Part shown: in pieces, positions 1-7,819 of the stretch
Layout of the letters: each line of letters starts with the position of its first letter
Position numbering within the stretch: position 1 is the first letter of the stretch
DNA from: an uncultured Lachnospiraceae bacterium
GTDB taxonomy: Bacteria; Bacillota; Clostridia; Lachnospirales; Lachnospiraceae
NCBI GenBank assembly: GCA_910585635.1
Contig: CAJUFE010000059.1
Span: 1 to 30,200, forward strand
Direction: 5' to 3'
Length of the DNA: 30,200 nt
Position numbers and translations under genes: made by a program
Notes under the pieces: generated by a model
Told to the model about the DNA's origin: nothing
Database searches by the model: none
Seen by the model: only the letters and a program-made list of their open reading frames with translations

Positions 1-226
1 AAGCGTCAAAATCGCCGGTAGCCTCTGCCACCTCGGCGGCTGTCTCCTCGGCTGCATCGGTGGCCTCAGCCTCGGCCTTGGTCTCCTCGGCCGCTGCCGT
101 GGTAGTCTCCGCCGCTGTGGTAGCTGCTGCGGTAGTCTCCGTGGAGCCTCCGCCGCCGCATGCTGCCATAGACAGCACCATGGTGGATGCTAGACCGACT
201 GCCATGACCTTCTTCATAAGTCTCAT
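1..226 (-). CDS. Sugar ABC transporter substrate-binding lipoprotein (N-terminal part)
   Basis: Only the first 75 codons are in the window; the gene runs off the left edge. The start ATG at 226 is preceded by GGGAGGAGATCATT, a strong ribosome binding site. The protein opens with MRLMKKVMAVGLASTMVLSM and a lipobox ending AAC-GGGG, so it should be exported, lipidated on Cys23 and anchored outside the membrane. A long Thr/Ala/Glu-rich linker follows (about residues 28-70), typical of clostridial solute-binding lipoproteins before the binding domain begins. The upstream genes are sugar-sensing proteins, one of them galactose-binding-protein-like, so this is probably the binding protein of the sugar ABC transporter that they control (mglB-like). 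The ligand-binding domain itself is outside the window, so the substrate is inferred from context only. Confidence 0.85.
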   Translation of the reverse strand, partial: MRLMKKVMAVGLASTMVLSMAACGGGGSTETTAAATTAAETTTAAAEETKAEAEATDAAEETAAEVAEATGDFDA

Positions 227-287
227 AATGATCTCCTCCCTATCGGAAATATTTTCTGACTGGCATGTTCTCCATATCAGTACCTAT

Positions 288-316
288 ATTTTATCGGATC
301 TTTAGACATTTTTCCA
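288..316 (-). promoter_or_regulatory. Possible promoter for the sugar-binding lipoprotein gene
   Basis: On the minus strand a TGGAAA box (311-316, 4/6 match to the -35 consensus) and TAAAAT (288-293, 5/6 match to -10) are separated by 17 bp, about 60 bp upstream of the lipoprotein start. The surrounding 227-390 gap is AT-rich. I see no clear terminator for the upstream gene here, so read-through is also possible. Confidence 0.35.
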
Positions 317-390
317 TATATTTTTTTTCTTTTTTTTATAAAAATTCTTTCAGATCCCCCATGGGCTGTCCTTATCTTTCCTGTCTCTGG

Positions 391-1413
391 TCACTTTACC
401 AATGCCTCCTGATCTGTCCAGTAATACCGGCCATCCTCCAGCAAGATCTTGCTGGCTGGATCCTCGTCCAGGGCCAGGGCGGCGGCGATGGTAAAGATCC
501 CGTGGGCATATTTTGTCCGGTCGCTCTGCACGGTCCCTAAGAGCATCCCTCTCTCTAATGCCTGGACCCCCTGAGGTGTGCCGTCGATCCCCACCACATT
601 GATCTTTTCCTTGACCTGCAGCCGTTCGATGGCATCGATCGCGCCCAGGGCCATATCATCATTATTACTGATGACCAGCTCGATCTGACCGGGGAACTGC
701 TCCAGCCACTGCTCCATCAGAGCGGAGGCCTGGCTCCGTTCCCAGTTGGCGATCCCGCCGGTCAGCTTCTCCAAAGGCACGCCCCCGTCCTTTAAGGTCT
801 GGATGGACCATTCAGTCCGGATCAGGGAATCCTGGTGGCTGGTCTCCCCTTCAAGGAGTACGTAATCCACCTTGCCATCCCCGTTCAGATCGATGCTGGA
901 CGGATCCTCCTTATAGCAGTCCACCACGATCTGCCCCTGGAGGACAGCCGACTCCTTCGCGTCCGCTCCCACATAGTAGAGCTTTTCCCACCGGCACAGA
1001 TCCTCCTCCACCGGCTCCCGGTTAAAGAACACGATCGGCACATCGGCCCGGATCGCGTCGTCGATCATCGTAGAAGCCGTGGACCGGTCAACGATGTTCA
1101 CACAGAGCGCGTCATACCCCAGAGAGAGCATCCTCTCCACCTGGTTGTTCTGGGTGTTTTGGCTCTCCTTGGCATCCTCGATGTTCAGCACCACCTTGAT
1201 CTGGTTCTCCTGCTCATACAGCTTCGCCTGCTCCTCCAGCGCCTGCCGAACATTGCTGATGAAGGTGTCATCTCCCCGATACAGCAAGATCCCCAGACGG
1301 ATCGAGTCCTTCTCCTCATCCTGCCCCTTATCCCGGCTCCCGACTGCCCAGACCCACATACCAGCCGCCGCCAGGAGCAAGATCCCCCATATCCACCAGG
1401 TCCTCTTTCTCAT
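391..1413 (-). CDS. Membrane-anchored galactose/glucose-binding-protein-like sugar sensor
   Basis: A 340-residue periplasmic-binding-protein type I protein. An uncleaved N-terminal membrane segment (about residues 6-24, no lipobox Cys) anchors an extracellular sugar-binding domain. It resembles E. coli MglB: residues 175-183 read DLNGDGKVD, matching the EF-hand-like calcium loop of MglB, followed by YVLLEGE; IANWERSQA (Trp224) matches the sugar-stacking Trp region; ISNNDDMALGAIDAI and VVGIDGTPQG match conserved ligand-contact segments. I chose ATG 1413 because GAGGAG lies 7 bases upstream. An in-frame ATG at 1428 has no ribosome binding site. It lies downstream of a two-component system and just upstream of a binding lipoprotein gene, so a role as co-sensor presenting sugar to the kinase is likely, rather than direct transport. 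Galactose or glucose as ligand is inferred from the motif match. Confidence 0.85.
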   Translation of the reverse strand: MRKRTWWIWGILLLAAAGMWVWAVGSRDKGQDEEKDSIRLGILLYRGDDTFISNVRQALEEQAKLYEQENQIKVVLNIEDAKESQNTQNNQVERMLSLGYDALCVNIVDRSTASTMIDDAIRADVPIVFFNREPVEEDLCRWEKLYYVGADAKESAVLQGQIVVDCYKEDPSSIDLNGDGKVDYVLLEGETSHQDSLIRTEWSIQTLKDGGVPLEKLTGGIANWERSQASALMEQWLEQFPGQIELVISNNDDMALGAIDAIERLQVKEKINVVGIDGTPQGVQALERGMLLGTVQSDRTKYAHGIFTIAAALALDEDPASKILLEDGRYYWTDQEALVK

Positions 1414-1519
1414 CCTGTTTCTCCTCATATCATTTTTCAGCTATTTTTTACCCACACCAATATCCGATCAAACGCAGTCGGCAGACGCATCTCAATAGTT
1501 TATCCGACCAAGTAGCGGA

Positions 1520-1722
1520 GGGAGGGACCTGTCACAAAAGGAACCCCTGTTTTAGCAAAGAACGCCGGTCCTTCGCATTGAACACTTGGCGAGGTCTTGT
1601 CGAGCCTAGTGTGAAAGCGGATACTCGTAACGCAGTGGAGAGTATCTTCCACAAAAGGAGCTTAGCGTCCGCTGCGTTTTTCACGGAGCGGGAGCGCGGT
1701 GACGCCCAGACAGGCCCCTCCC
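1520..1722 (-). repeat. Structured non-coding element with 14-bp terminal inverted repeats
   Basis: This fills most of the 355-bp gap between the two anchored binding-protein genes. The ends are inverted repeats: GGGAGGGACCTGTC (1520-1533) and GACAGGCCCCTCCC (1709-1722), 13 of 14 bases complementary. The one mismatch becomes a G-U pair if the minus strand is transcribed, so all 14 positions pair in that RNA. Inside are further stems: ACACT+GGC with GCC+AGTGT (1582-1590/1604-1612), GATACTC with GAGTATC (1620-1626/1640-1646), and GCGTC with GACGC (1665-1669/1701-1705) closing a GC-rich hairpin. CACAAAAGGA occurs twice (1533-1542, 1650-1659). There is no credible coding frame. It could be a MITE-like repeat or a small structured RNA; strand assignment rests on the G-U argument. 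Confidence 0.5.
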
Positions 1723-1768
1723 GGAGCGGACCTCTTGTCCAACCTATAAAAAGAAACTCCTTACCCCC

Positions 1769-2746
1769 CTAATCGATCGGATACAGCATCTTCTCATACC
1801 TAGTATCCCGCAGCTCCTCCCGCGTGATATAGAACGCCTCCATCACGATCTGCTGTTCCTTGATCCCTCCCCCTTCCTGGATCGCCTCCACAGCCTTTTC
1901 CACGCTCAGATACCCTTCGTCGAACCAGTTATGGACCACCAGCCCCTTTATGATCCCCTGGTCCAGATAGTTCAGTACCCGGTTCGTCCCGCCTATGCCA
2001 TAGAGCCCTGCGATCTGCTGCCTGTAGACACTGCTGGCGGCCAGGACCTCTGCCGCTTTCTCCAGGCTCTTTTCATCCAGGGCTACCAGGACAGCCTGCT
2101 GGCGGTGGGGATAGACCATCCCCTCTATCAGCCGCCTGTGATCGTCCTCTGCCTGCAGCACATGGACGCGGATCTGGTAGCCCAGCCCCTCCAGCGCCTG
2201 ACCGATCCCGTCAAAGATCTCCCGGGCATAGCCGCACTCCAAGCCCTCTGTCAGCAGATAGACCGGGATATCCGGGCTGTTCTCTCTGACCGCCTCCCCC
2301 AGGAGCTTCCCCACCTCCCTGTGATCCACGGCTATCCCTGTGGTAGCCTGGGTCAGGGGAAAACGTTCCCCCAGGATCACCAGCGGGCTGTTCAGCACCA
2401 CATCATCCAGCTGCGCGATCGCCTCTGAAGGCTTGGCCGGAGCCACGATCACCGCTTTAGCTCCGTCAGAGATCTCCCGCAAGATCAAACTGATCTGCTG
2501 CTCCTGATCGTTCCTCTCATACAAGGTGATAAAGCTCAAGTCCACATGGAGCTCCTGGGCTGCCCTGTCCATCCCCTTCCGCAGCTTCTCATGATCCTCG
2601 TCAGAAGGGTCCGCCACGATCACGGAGATCGGATAGATCTCCACCTTTTTTTCGTGGATGATCAGATCGGTGGAGGACATCAGGTACAGCAGCACCAGAA
2701 CGGATATGGAAATACCAAAGATAAGATCATGCTTTCCCCGCCTCAT
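1769..2746 (-). CDS. Membrane-anchored periplasmic-binding-protein-like sensor subunit
   Basis: A 325-residue protein with one N-terminal transmembrane segment (about residues 8-25) and an extracellular type I periplasmic-binding fold: YPISVIVADPSDEDHEKLRKG opens the first lobe, AKAVIVAPAKPSEAIAQLDD and SPLVILGERFP follow the usual LacI/RbsB-like pattern, and AVLVALDEKSLEKAAEVL and IAGLYGIGG match the second lobe. No lipobox Cys is visible. The start at 2746 has AAAGGAGG five bases upstream, and the first 20 bases overlap the 3' end of the histidine kinase gene, so the two are translationally coupled. In clostridia a binding protein fused to the membrane and encoded next to a LytS/YesM kinase (the XylFII-LytS arrangement) acts as the sugar-sensing subunit; that role is inferred here. 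The ligand cannot be read from the sequence. Confidence 0.8.
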   Translation of the reverse strand: MRRGKHDLIFGISISVLVLLYLMSSTDLIIHEKKVEIYPISVIVADPSDEDHEKLRKGMDRAAQELHVDLSFITLYERNDQEQQISLILREISDGAKAVIVAPAKPSEAIAQLDDVVLNSPLVILGERFPLTQATTGIAVDHREVGKLLGEAVRENSPDIPVYLLTEGLECGYAREIFDGIGQALEGLGYQIRVHVLQAEDDHRRLIEGMVYPHRQQAVLVALDEKSLEKAAEVLAASSVYRQQIAGLYGIGGTNRVLNYLDQGIIKGLVVHNWFDEGYLSVEKAVEAIQEGGGIKEQQIVMEAFYITREELRDTRYEKMLYPID

Positions 2747-4544
2747 CCTGTCCTCCTTTCTCCGATCGGATATCTTTTTTCAGGACCTCCTGATAGGGGA
2801 CCGCCGGGAGGTCGATAAAGATCTTTGTCCCTTCATCTGGCTCCGACCAGATCCTAAGGCCATAGTCCTCCCCAAAATACAGCTTGATCCGCTCATTTAC
2901 ATTCCGCACGCCGATGCCGGACCCCCGCTTTGAGGGGACATGGCTCTGGTCGGCGAACAGACCTTCCACCTGCTCGCCCGTCATGCCCAGACCATTATCC
3001 TGGATCAAAAAGCACAGATGGCCAGAGCTCTCGCAGATCTCTGCCTGGATCAAGATCTCCCCGTCCCCATCCATAAACTCCATCCCGTGATAGATCGCGT
3101 TCTCCACCAGCGGCTGGAGCATCAGCTTTAAGCTGGCCAGCTCCAGCACCTCCTCCCGAGCCGAGATCTGGTAGGTGAACTTATTTTTAAAACGCATCTG
3201 CTGGATCGTCAGATAATTGCGCACATGCTCCAGTTCATCTCTCACGGGGATGATGCTCTTCCCCTTGCTCAGGCTGATCCTGAAAAACCGGGCCAGGGCG
3301 GTCACCACCTTGACCGCCTCCGACTTTTTTTCATTTTCCACCATCCAGACGATGATATCCAGGGTATTGTAGAGGAAATGGGGATTGATCTGGGATTGGA
3401 GCGTGTCAAATTCTCTTTTCCGCTTCGCCTCATGCTCCTCCACGATATCCTGCATCAATACCTGGATCTGGCTGGCCATGTTCGCGATGGACCGGCCCAG
3501 GTGCTGGATCTCATAGGAGCCTCCGATATAGACCGGCACATCCAGCTTCCCATCCTCCAGCTTGCGCACCGATCCCTCCAGCTCATGGATCGGATCGGTG
3601 ATCTTGGAGGAGATATAGAAATTGATCACCAAAAGGAGGAATAGGATCAATAAGACCACGAACAAGATGAACAGCCGGGTCTTGACCCCGCTGAAGGATA
3701 CGCTCCGGGTGGGGGTGACGCCCACCAGCTTCCAGCCCGTATAACCCACGGACTTGACGGTCACATACCGTTTCTCCCCCTGGAACACCTCCTCGTAGGT
3801 ACCGTCCCGGTATCCCGCCGCCTTCTGATGGTCCTCCTGTACACGGCCGGAATCGATCAGCTGCGCCTTGGGATGATAGATGATCTGCCCGTCATTGCTG
3901 ATCAGATAGACATAGCCGCCATTACCCAGGGTCACATTTTCTAAGAGCTGCTCCAGGCTGCTGTAGCGGATATCGATCAGAAGGACCCCCTGGCTGACGG
4001 AAACGCCTTTGGTGACCTCCACGGCCCTTGACACCGAGATCACCCACTTATACTGGCTCTTTGCGTCGTCAAAGATGTACTGCACATGAGGCATGGAGAA
4101 ATGGAGGTTCTCCATCTTTTCTAAAGGCTCCTTGAACCAGCTCTCCTCCCAGGTCCTTACCGTGGACCGTAAGCGTGCCGCAGGGGCCACGCTCAAGAGC
4201 TCCCCATCTCCGGAAAAAAGGGCGATGTTCTCCACGGTGCCGTCATTGCTGTCATATAAAAGCTTCATCCGGTCGAAAATCCCTTCCTCCGAGATGTCCG
4301 TATTTTTTACCACCCCATAATAAAGAGCATCGGAAAGCCGCATGATGTTGCGCAGATAGGTATCCACCGAACGGTTCACCTGGTTCATCAGGATCTGGTC
4401 CTCATTCTGGCTCGCTTCTGTCAGCTGATCCGAAAAACGATCGTACATGGACAGGCCGATCGATAAGATCGCCACCAACGCCGTGACCGTAAAATAGATG
4501 AAGATGGAATACCTGATCCCCAGCCCTTTCTTTTCTGCACTCAT
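2727..4544 (-). CDS. Sensor histidine kinase, YesM/LytS type
   Basis: 605 residues. Order of parts: transmembrane segment (about 12-32), extracellular Cache-like sensor region (about 40-288), second transmembrane segment (290-312), HAMP domain (about 313-365), phosphoacceptor region with QINPHFLYN (His389), and an ATPase domain with N-box QPLVENAIYHG (Asn482), G1 DNGLGM (516-521) and G2 GSGIG (541-545). This is the standard layout of YesM-type kinases, which phosphorylate AraC-type response regulators in response to sugars. The start ATG overlaps the stop of the response regulator gene (ATGA) and its own 3' end overlaps the next binding-protein gene, so the three are one translationally coupled unit. 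The short Pro/Lys-containing tail after the ATPase domain has no known function. All catalytic motifs look intact. Confidence 0.95.
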   Translation of the reverse strand: MSAEKKGLGIRYSIFIYFTVTALVAILSIGLSMYDRFSDQLTEASQNEDQILMNQVNRSVDTYLRNIMRLSDALYYGVVKNTDISEEGIFDRMKLLYDSNDGTVENIALFSGDGELLSVAPAARLRSTVRTWEESWFKEPLEKMENLHFSMPHVQYIFDDAKSQYKWVISVSRAVEVTKGVSVSQGVLLIDIRYSSLEQLLENVTLGNGGYVYLISNDGQIIYHPKAQLIDSGRVQEDHQKAAGYRDGTYEEVFQGEKRYVTVKSVGYTGWKLVGVTPTRSVSFSGVKTRLFILFVVLLILFLLLVINFYISSKITDPIHELEGSVRKLEDGKLDVPVYIGGSYEIQHLGRSIANMASQIQVLMQDIVEEHEAKRKREFDTLQSQINPHFLYNTLDIIVWMVENEKKSEAVKVVTALARFFRISLSKGKSIIPVRDELEHVRNYLTIQQMRFKNKFTYQISAREEVLELASLKLMLQPLVENAIYHGMEFMDGDGEILIQAEICESSGHLCFLIQDNGLGMTGEQVEGLFADQSHVPSKRGSGIGVRNVNERIKLYFGEDYGLRIWSEPDEGTKIFIDLPAVPYQEVLKKDIRSEKGGQDEAGKA

Positions 4545-6166
4545 TTCGCCCCCCGATACTTAGATGGCGACACACCGAACCGCTTTTTGAACACATAGCT
4601 AAAATAATTCTGCTCCTGATACCCCACCTTTGCCGCGATCACATAAGTCTTATCATCGGTCTTATCCAGCAGCTCCACCGCCCTATCCAGCCGCACCTGG
4701 GTCAGATAAGCCGTATAGGTCTGCCCGGTCTCTTTTTTGAACATCGTAGAAAAATAGGCAGGGCTCATATGGAGATGGCGGCAGAGCTTTTCCACAGAAA
4801 GCCCAGGATCCTGATAATTTTCCAGGATATACCGCTCTGCCTCCTGCATCAGATGCTTCATGGAGCTCTCCCGCTCCCGGTTCATGGCCTGGTTCACCCG
4901 GATCCCGGTCTGAAAGAGCCATCCGCCGAATTCCTCCCGCTTCAGCATGCTCCCAGTCATCCCCAGATAACGCTCTTCCATCCCTGTAAGCTCTGCCGGG
5001 CTTAGGTCATACTGCTGGATCATCTGCATCATACTGTTGACCACGCTCCGCATAAAGATCTGATACTGGTCCGTGTGGGCCTTGGTCTGCTCCATCCGCT
5101 TTAATATCCCATCTACTGCCTGCCGGATCTTTTCCCTTGGGCCGAACTTGACCGCGGTGAAAAGCTCCGCCTCACTCCGGCTGTCCCAGACCAGCCTGCC
5201 CCGGTCCACCGGCTCTACGTCGTTGATATAGATCGTGCTCCCGGCGCCCACGATCGCCTTATAGCCCAGGGCGTTGACTGCTGAATGGTAGGATCCGCCC
5301 ACTTCAGACAGGCTGCTGCAGCTGTGCCCGATCCCGATCGTGACCGGGACCTCCAGGATCCGTTTCACCTCCTTGCATACATCGCCTAGTACTGTGATCA
5401 GCCTGGTCTGGGTGTTCCCCTCATCGATCGCGGCGATCAGCACCTGCTCCATCTCCATAGGGGAGGTAAATAAAGCGATCCTGCAGTATCCCTTTAGCAT
5501 CTCCTCGATCAGCTGGCGGACGGATATGGGGATCAGCTCCTGTTCCTGGTGGAGAGCAGACTGCCCATCCTTGCCGATCTCACTCTCCTCCACCTCGATC
5601 ACCCCGATCACCCACTTTTTCGCACCCAGGATATCCACCCGGTAATCACGCAGCTTTTCATGGATCACCTCCTCCGGGATCGGACGGTGGAGCATATCAT
5701 TTAAAAACTGCTCCCGGATGATCGGAAGGCTCTTCAGATACTTCTCCCGCAGAAGATCGATGTTCCTCTTCTGGGCGATCTCCTCATCCAGCGAATTCTT
5801 GATCTTCTTTAGGATCGCCGTCAGCTCCTCCACATTGACCGGCTTTAAGATATACTCGATCACGTTCAGGCGGATCGCCTGCTTTGCATACTCAAAATCA
5901 TCAAAACCAGAAAAGATGATGATCTTGATCGAAGGATAATTCTGCCGCACCCATTCCGCCAGGGTCAAGCCGTCCATGTAGGGCATCCGCACATCTGTCA
6001 GCACCACATCCGGTTCCAGCGCCTCCACGACCTCCATAGCCTCCTGGCCGTTCTCCGCGTCCCCCACCACCTGAAAGCCTGCGTCCTTCCAGTCGATCTT
6101 CTTTATGATACTCTTCCTGACCTCTTCCTCATCATCGACCAGGATGATCCGATACAGATCCATCAT
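4541..6166 (-). CDS. Response regulator, YesN family (receiver + AraC-type DNA-binding domain)
   Basis: 541 residues. The N-terminal receiver domain (1-125) has the acidic pair Asp11-Asp12, phosphoacceptor Asp58 in VLTDVRMP, Ser86 in IIFSG and Lys108 in YILKPV. A middle region (about 140-430) of the kind found in YesN proteins follows, and two helix-turn-helix motifs of AraC type occupy about 440-541 (LSVEKLCRHLHMSPAYFSTMF; YVIAAKVGYQEQNYFSYVFKK). It is expected to bind DNA upstream of sugar transport genes when phosphorylated by the adjacent kinase. Two ATG codons stand in tandem at 6166 and 6163; AAAGGAG lies 3 and 6 bases upstream of them respectively, so the second may be the true start. 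First gene of its operon, with a good promoter at 6230-6258. Confidence 0.95.
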   Translation of the reverse strand: MMDLYRIILVDDEEEVRKSIIKKIDWKDAGFQVVGDAENGQEAMEVVEALEPDVVLTDVRMPYMDGLTLAEWVRQNYPSIKIIIFSGFDDFEYAKQAIRLNVIEYILKPVNVEELTAILKKIKNSLDEEIAQKRNIDLLREKYLKSLPIIREQFLNDMLHRPIPEEVIHEKLRDYRVDILGAKKWVIGVIEVEESEIGKDGQSALHQEQELIPISVRQLIEEMLKGYCRIALFTSPMEMEQVLIAAIDEGNTQTRLITVLGDVCKEVKRILEVPVTIGIGHSCSSLSEVGGSYHSAVNALGYKAIVGAGSTIYINDVEPVDRGRLVWDSRSEAELFTAVKFGPREKIRQAVDGILKRMEQTKAHTDQYQIFMRSVVNSMMQMIQQYDLSPAELTGMEERYLGMTGSMLKREEFGGWLFQTGIRVNQAMNRERESSMKHLMQEAERYILENYQDPGLSVEKLCRHLHMSPAYFSTMFKKETGQTYTAYLTQVRLDRAVELLDKTDDKTYVIAAKVGYQEQNYFSYVFKKRFGVSPSKYRGAK

Positions 6167-6229
6167 TCGCTCCTTTCCATGCAGCCTCCATCGTAAACCT
6201 GCATGCTCGCTGCTCTTTCCTTATCCTCC

Positions 6230-6258
6230 ATTATATAGTAAAAAAATGGCGATGTCGA
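6230..6258 (-). promoter_or_regulatory. Sigma-A promoter of the sugar-sensing two-component operon
   Basis: On the minus strand TCGACA (6253-6258, 5/6 match to TTGACA) and a perfect TATAAT (6230-6235) are separated by exactly 17 bp. It lies about 65 bp upstream of the response regulator start, leaving a leader of roughly 60 bases. Confidence 0.75.
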
Positions 6259-6292
6259 GTTTCTTTTCACATGCCGCGCCAAAGTGGCCGCT

Positions 6293-6316
6293 AAAGGTTC
6301 CGAAAACAGAACCTTT
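6293..6316. promoter_or_regulatory. Perfect palindrome between divergent promoters, operator candidate
   Basis: AAAGGTTC (6293-6300) and GAACCTTT (6309-6316) form an 8+8 bp perfect inverted repeat around an 8-base spacer. It lies upstream of the response regulator promoter and touches the proposed -35 box of the small XRE-type regulator gene. It may be an autoregulatory operator. No poly-U follows on either strand, so it is not a terminator. Confidence 0.45.
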
Positions 6317-6342
6317 GTCGTTTTTGCTTTCAATTTTATAAT
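6315..6342 (+). promoter_or_regulatory. Promoter of the XRE-type regulator gene
   Basis: A perfect TATAAT at 6337-6342 is preceded by TTGTCG (6315-6320) at 16 bp spacing. The -35 box is weak (4/6) and overlaps the right arm of the palindrome at 6293-6316, as expected for a repressor-controlled promoter. Confidence 0.5.
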
Positions 6343-6377
6343 ATAAGCAGCACAAGAGCAAAAAAGGAGCCGATATC

Positions 6378-6635
6378 TTGATACGATATGACAATCTATG
6401 GAAGACCATGGAGGCCAGAGGGATCACCAAGTATACCCTGCATAAAAAATATCATATCAGCAAATCTTTGATCCACCGCCTGCAGAACAATGAGGGGATC
6501 AATATGAACACCATCAACACCCTCTGCAATATCCTGGATTGTGATATCCAGGACATCGCCACTCATCACCCAGAAGGGCTCAGCCAGGAGCCGACGGCCA
6601 GGTCAGATGGGAAAAACGCAAAAAAACAGGACTAG
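6378..6635 (+). CDS. Small XRE/Cro-type helix-turn-helix regulator
   Basis: 85 residues. Residues 4-65 match the short Cro/C1-type DNA-binding family (YozG-like): YDNLWKTMEARGITKYTLHK, then HISKSLIHRLQNNEGINMNT as the recognition part, then INTLCNILDCDIQDIATH. The start is TTG at 6378 with AAAAAGGAG 8 bases upstream; no ATG in frame fits as well. The C-terminal 20 residues are polar and probably disordered. The gene stands alone on the plus strand, divergent from the two-component operon. Its stop codon lies inside the terminator stem at 6621-6684. Targets are unknown; the palindrome in its own promoter region suggests autoregulation, possibly with an effect on the neighbouring sugar-sensing operon. 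Confidence 0.85.
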   Translation: MIRYDNLWKTMEARGITKYTLHKKYHISKSLIHRLQNNEGINMNTINTLCNILDCDIQDIATHHPEGLSQEPTARSDGKNAKKQD

Positions 6636-6684
6636 ATCGACCGCTTTTTATAGATAAAAGGCGATCATCTGGTCCTGTTTTATC
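6621..6684. terminator. Bidirectional terminator between XRE gene and fatty acid operon
   Basis: AAAACAGGAC on the left and GTCCTGTTTT on the right form the base of a long stem, extended inward by imperfect pairing (GATCGACCGC with GGCGATCATC). The A-run on the left and T-run on the right provide U-tracts for both strands. It ends the XRE gene (plus) and the fab operon (minus, last stop at 6695). Confidence 0.85.
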
Positions 6685-6694
6685 GTGATCATAT

Positions 6695-7786
6695 CTATCC
6701 GCAAAGGTCTTGGATCACATCCTCTACATGCTCCATCCGCTCACAGCGGTGGGCATTATACCCGCAGAACAGTAATCCGTCCTCCACCTGTCCTGACGCC
6801 GCCCGGATCAAAGCCATGGTGATACAGTAGGGGGCGGTGAGAGGATCGCAGTGCTCCAGACAGCGGAAACAGCGGGCGATCTTTTCCTTCTCCCCTGCTG
6901 TCCGTTCTAAAAATGGGTTCCGGATCGCCCGCCCAGGCATCCCCACCGGGCTTTTCACGATCAGGATATCCTCCTTCTTCGCTTTCAGATAGGTGTCTTT
7001 ATAGCTTTGGGGCGCATCACACTCCCAGGTGGTCACGAACCTTGTCCCCACCTGGACGCCATCTACACCAAGGGCCATATGGTGCGCCATATCCTCCCGG
7101 CTGAACACCCCTCCGGCGCTGACCACAGGGATCGGCTGTCCCATATGCTCCCGATACTGCTCCACTACCCCAAGGATATCCCTGATCTCCTGATCATAAG
7201 CCTCCCGGTCATAGACCTGATCCGTATCGGGACGGTCGGCTCTGAGCTTTTCCAGCTCCTCCCGGGAAAAACCCAGATGTCCTCCGGCCAGAGGGCCTTC
7301 TATGACGATAAAGTCCGGAGCCCGATGGTATTTCCGGTCCCACATCTTACAGATCACCGCTGCCGATCGGGCTGACGAAACGATCGGCGCGATCTTAACC
7401 TTACTCCCTTCGGTATACTCTGGGAGCTTTACCGGGAGCCCTGCGCCGGAGACGATCACATCGGCTCCGATCTCCACAGCCTTCTTTACATACGCCGGAT
7501 AGTCCTTTGTGGCCACCATGATGTTAAATCCGATCACACCCTCCGGCGCGATCTTCCTGGCCTTTAAAAGCTCAGTCTCCATAGCCCTTAGATTGGCGCC
7601 TTTAGGATCTCGGCCAAAGTCCGGCTCCCGAAAACCGATCTGGGCCGTGGAGATCAGACCCATCCCGCCGGCCTTTGCTACCGCTCCTGCCAGTGAAGAC
7701 AAGCTGATGCCCACACCCATCCCGCCCTGGACGACCGGGGCTTTCATATACAGATCCCCTATCTTTAAGGGTTCATATCTTCCCAT
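6695..7786 (-). CDS. Nitronate monooxygenase / FabK-like FMN-dependent oxidoreductase
   Basis: 363 residues of the 2-nitropropane dioxygenase/FabK superfamily, an FMN TIM barrel. Recognisable elements: PVVQGGMGVGISLSSLAGAV (18-37), GFNIMVATKDYP (86-97), VIEGPLAGGHLG with the conserved His170, VVSAGGVFSREDMAHHMALG and DGVQVGTRFVTTWE for phosphate binding. The C-terminal part carries six cysteines (306, 309, 313, 321, 341, 348), absent from the second FabK-like gene of this operon, which may bind metal or a cluster; this is inference. Last gene of the fatty acid operon, 33 bp after accDA and just before the terminator. It may be an enoyl-ACP reductase variant, a true nitronate monooxygenase, or an enzyme that modifies the lipid products; sequence alone does not decide. 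Start has GGAGAAGGAG upstream. Confidence 0.85.
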   Translation of the reverse strand: MGRYEPLKIGDLYMKAPVVQGGMGVGISLSSLAGAVAKAGGMGLISTAQIGFREPDFGRDPKGANLRAMETELLKARKIAPEGVIGFNIMVATKDYPAYVKKAVEIGADVIVSGAGLPVKLPEYTEGSKVKIAPIVSSARSAAVICKMWDRKYHRAPDFIVIEGPLAGGHLGFSREELEKLRADRPDTDQVYDREAYDQEIRDILGVVEQYREHMGQPIPVVSAGGVFSREDMAHHMALGVDGVQVGTRFVTTWECDAPQSYKDTYLKAKKEDILIVKSPVGMPGRAIRNPFLERTAGEKEKIARCFRCLEHCDPLTAPYCITMALIRAASGQVEDGLLFCGYNAHRCERMEHVEDVIQDLCG

Positions 7787-7819
7787 GGCTCTCCTTCTCC
7801 TGCCTGTGCAAGATCTTGT

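Noticed and set aside
1578..1772. Plus-strand open frame of 64 codons in the gap between the two binding-protein genes
   Set aside because: It lies within the structured inverted-repeat element, has no ribosome binding site, and its composition follows the stems rather than a protein.
6221..6430. Minus-strand 69-codon frame across the divergent promoter region
   Set aside because: It overlaps both promoters, the palindrome and the start of the XRE-type gene, and lacks a binding site.
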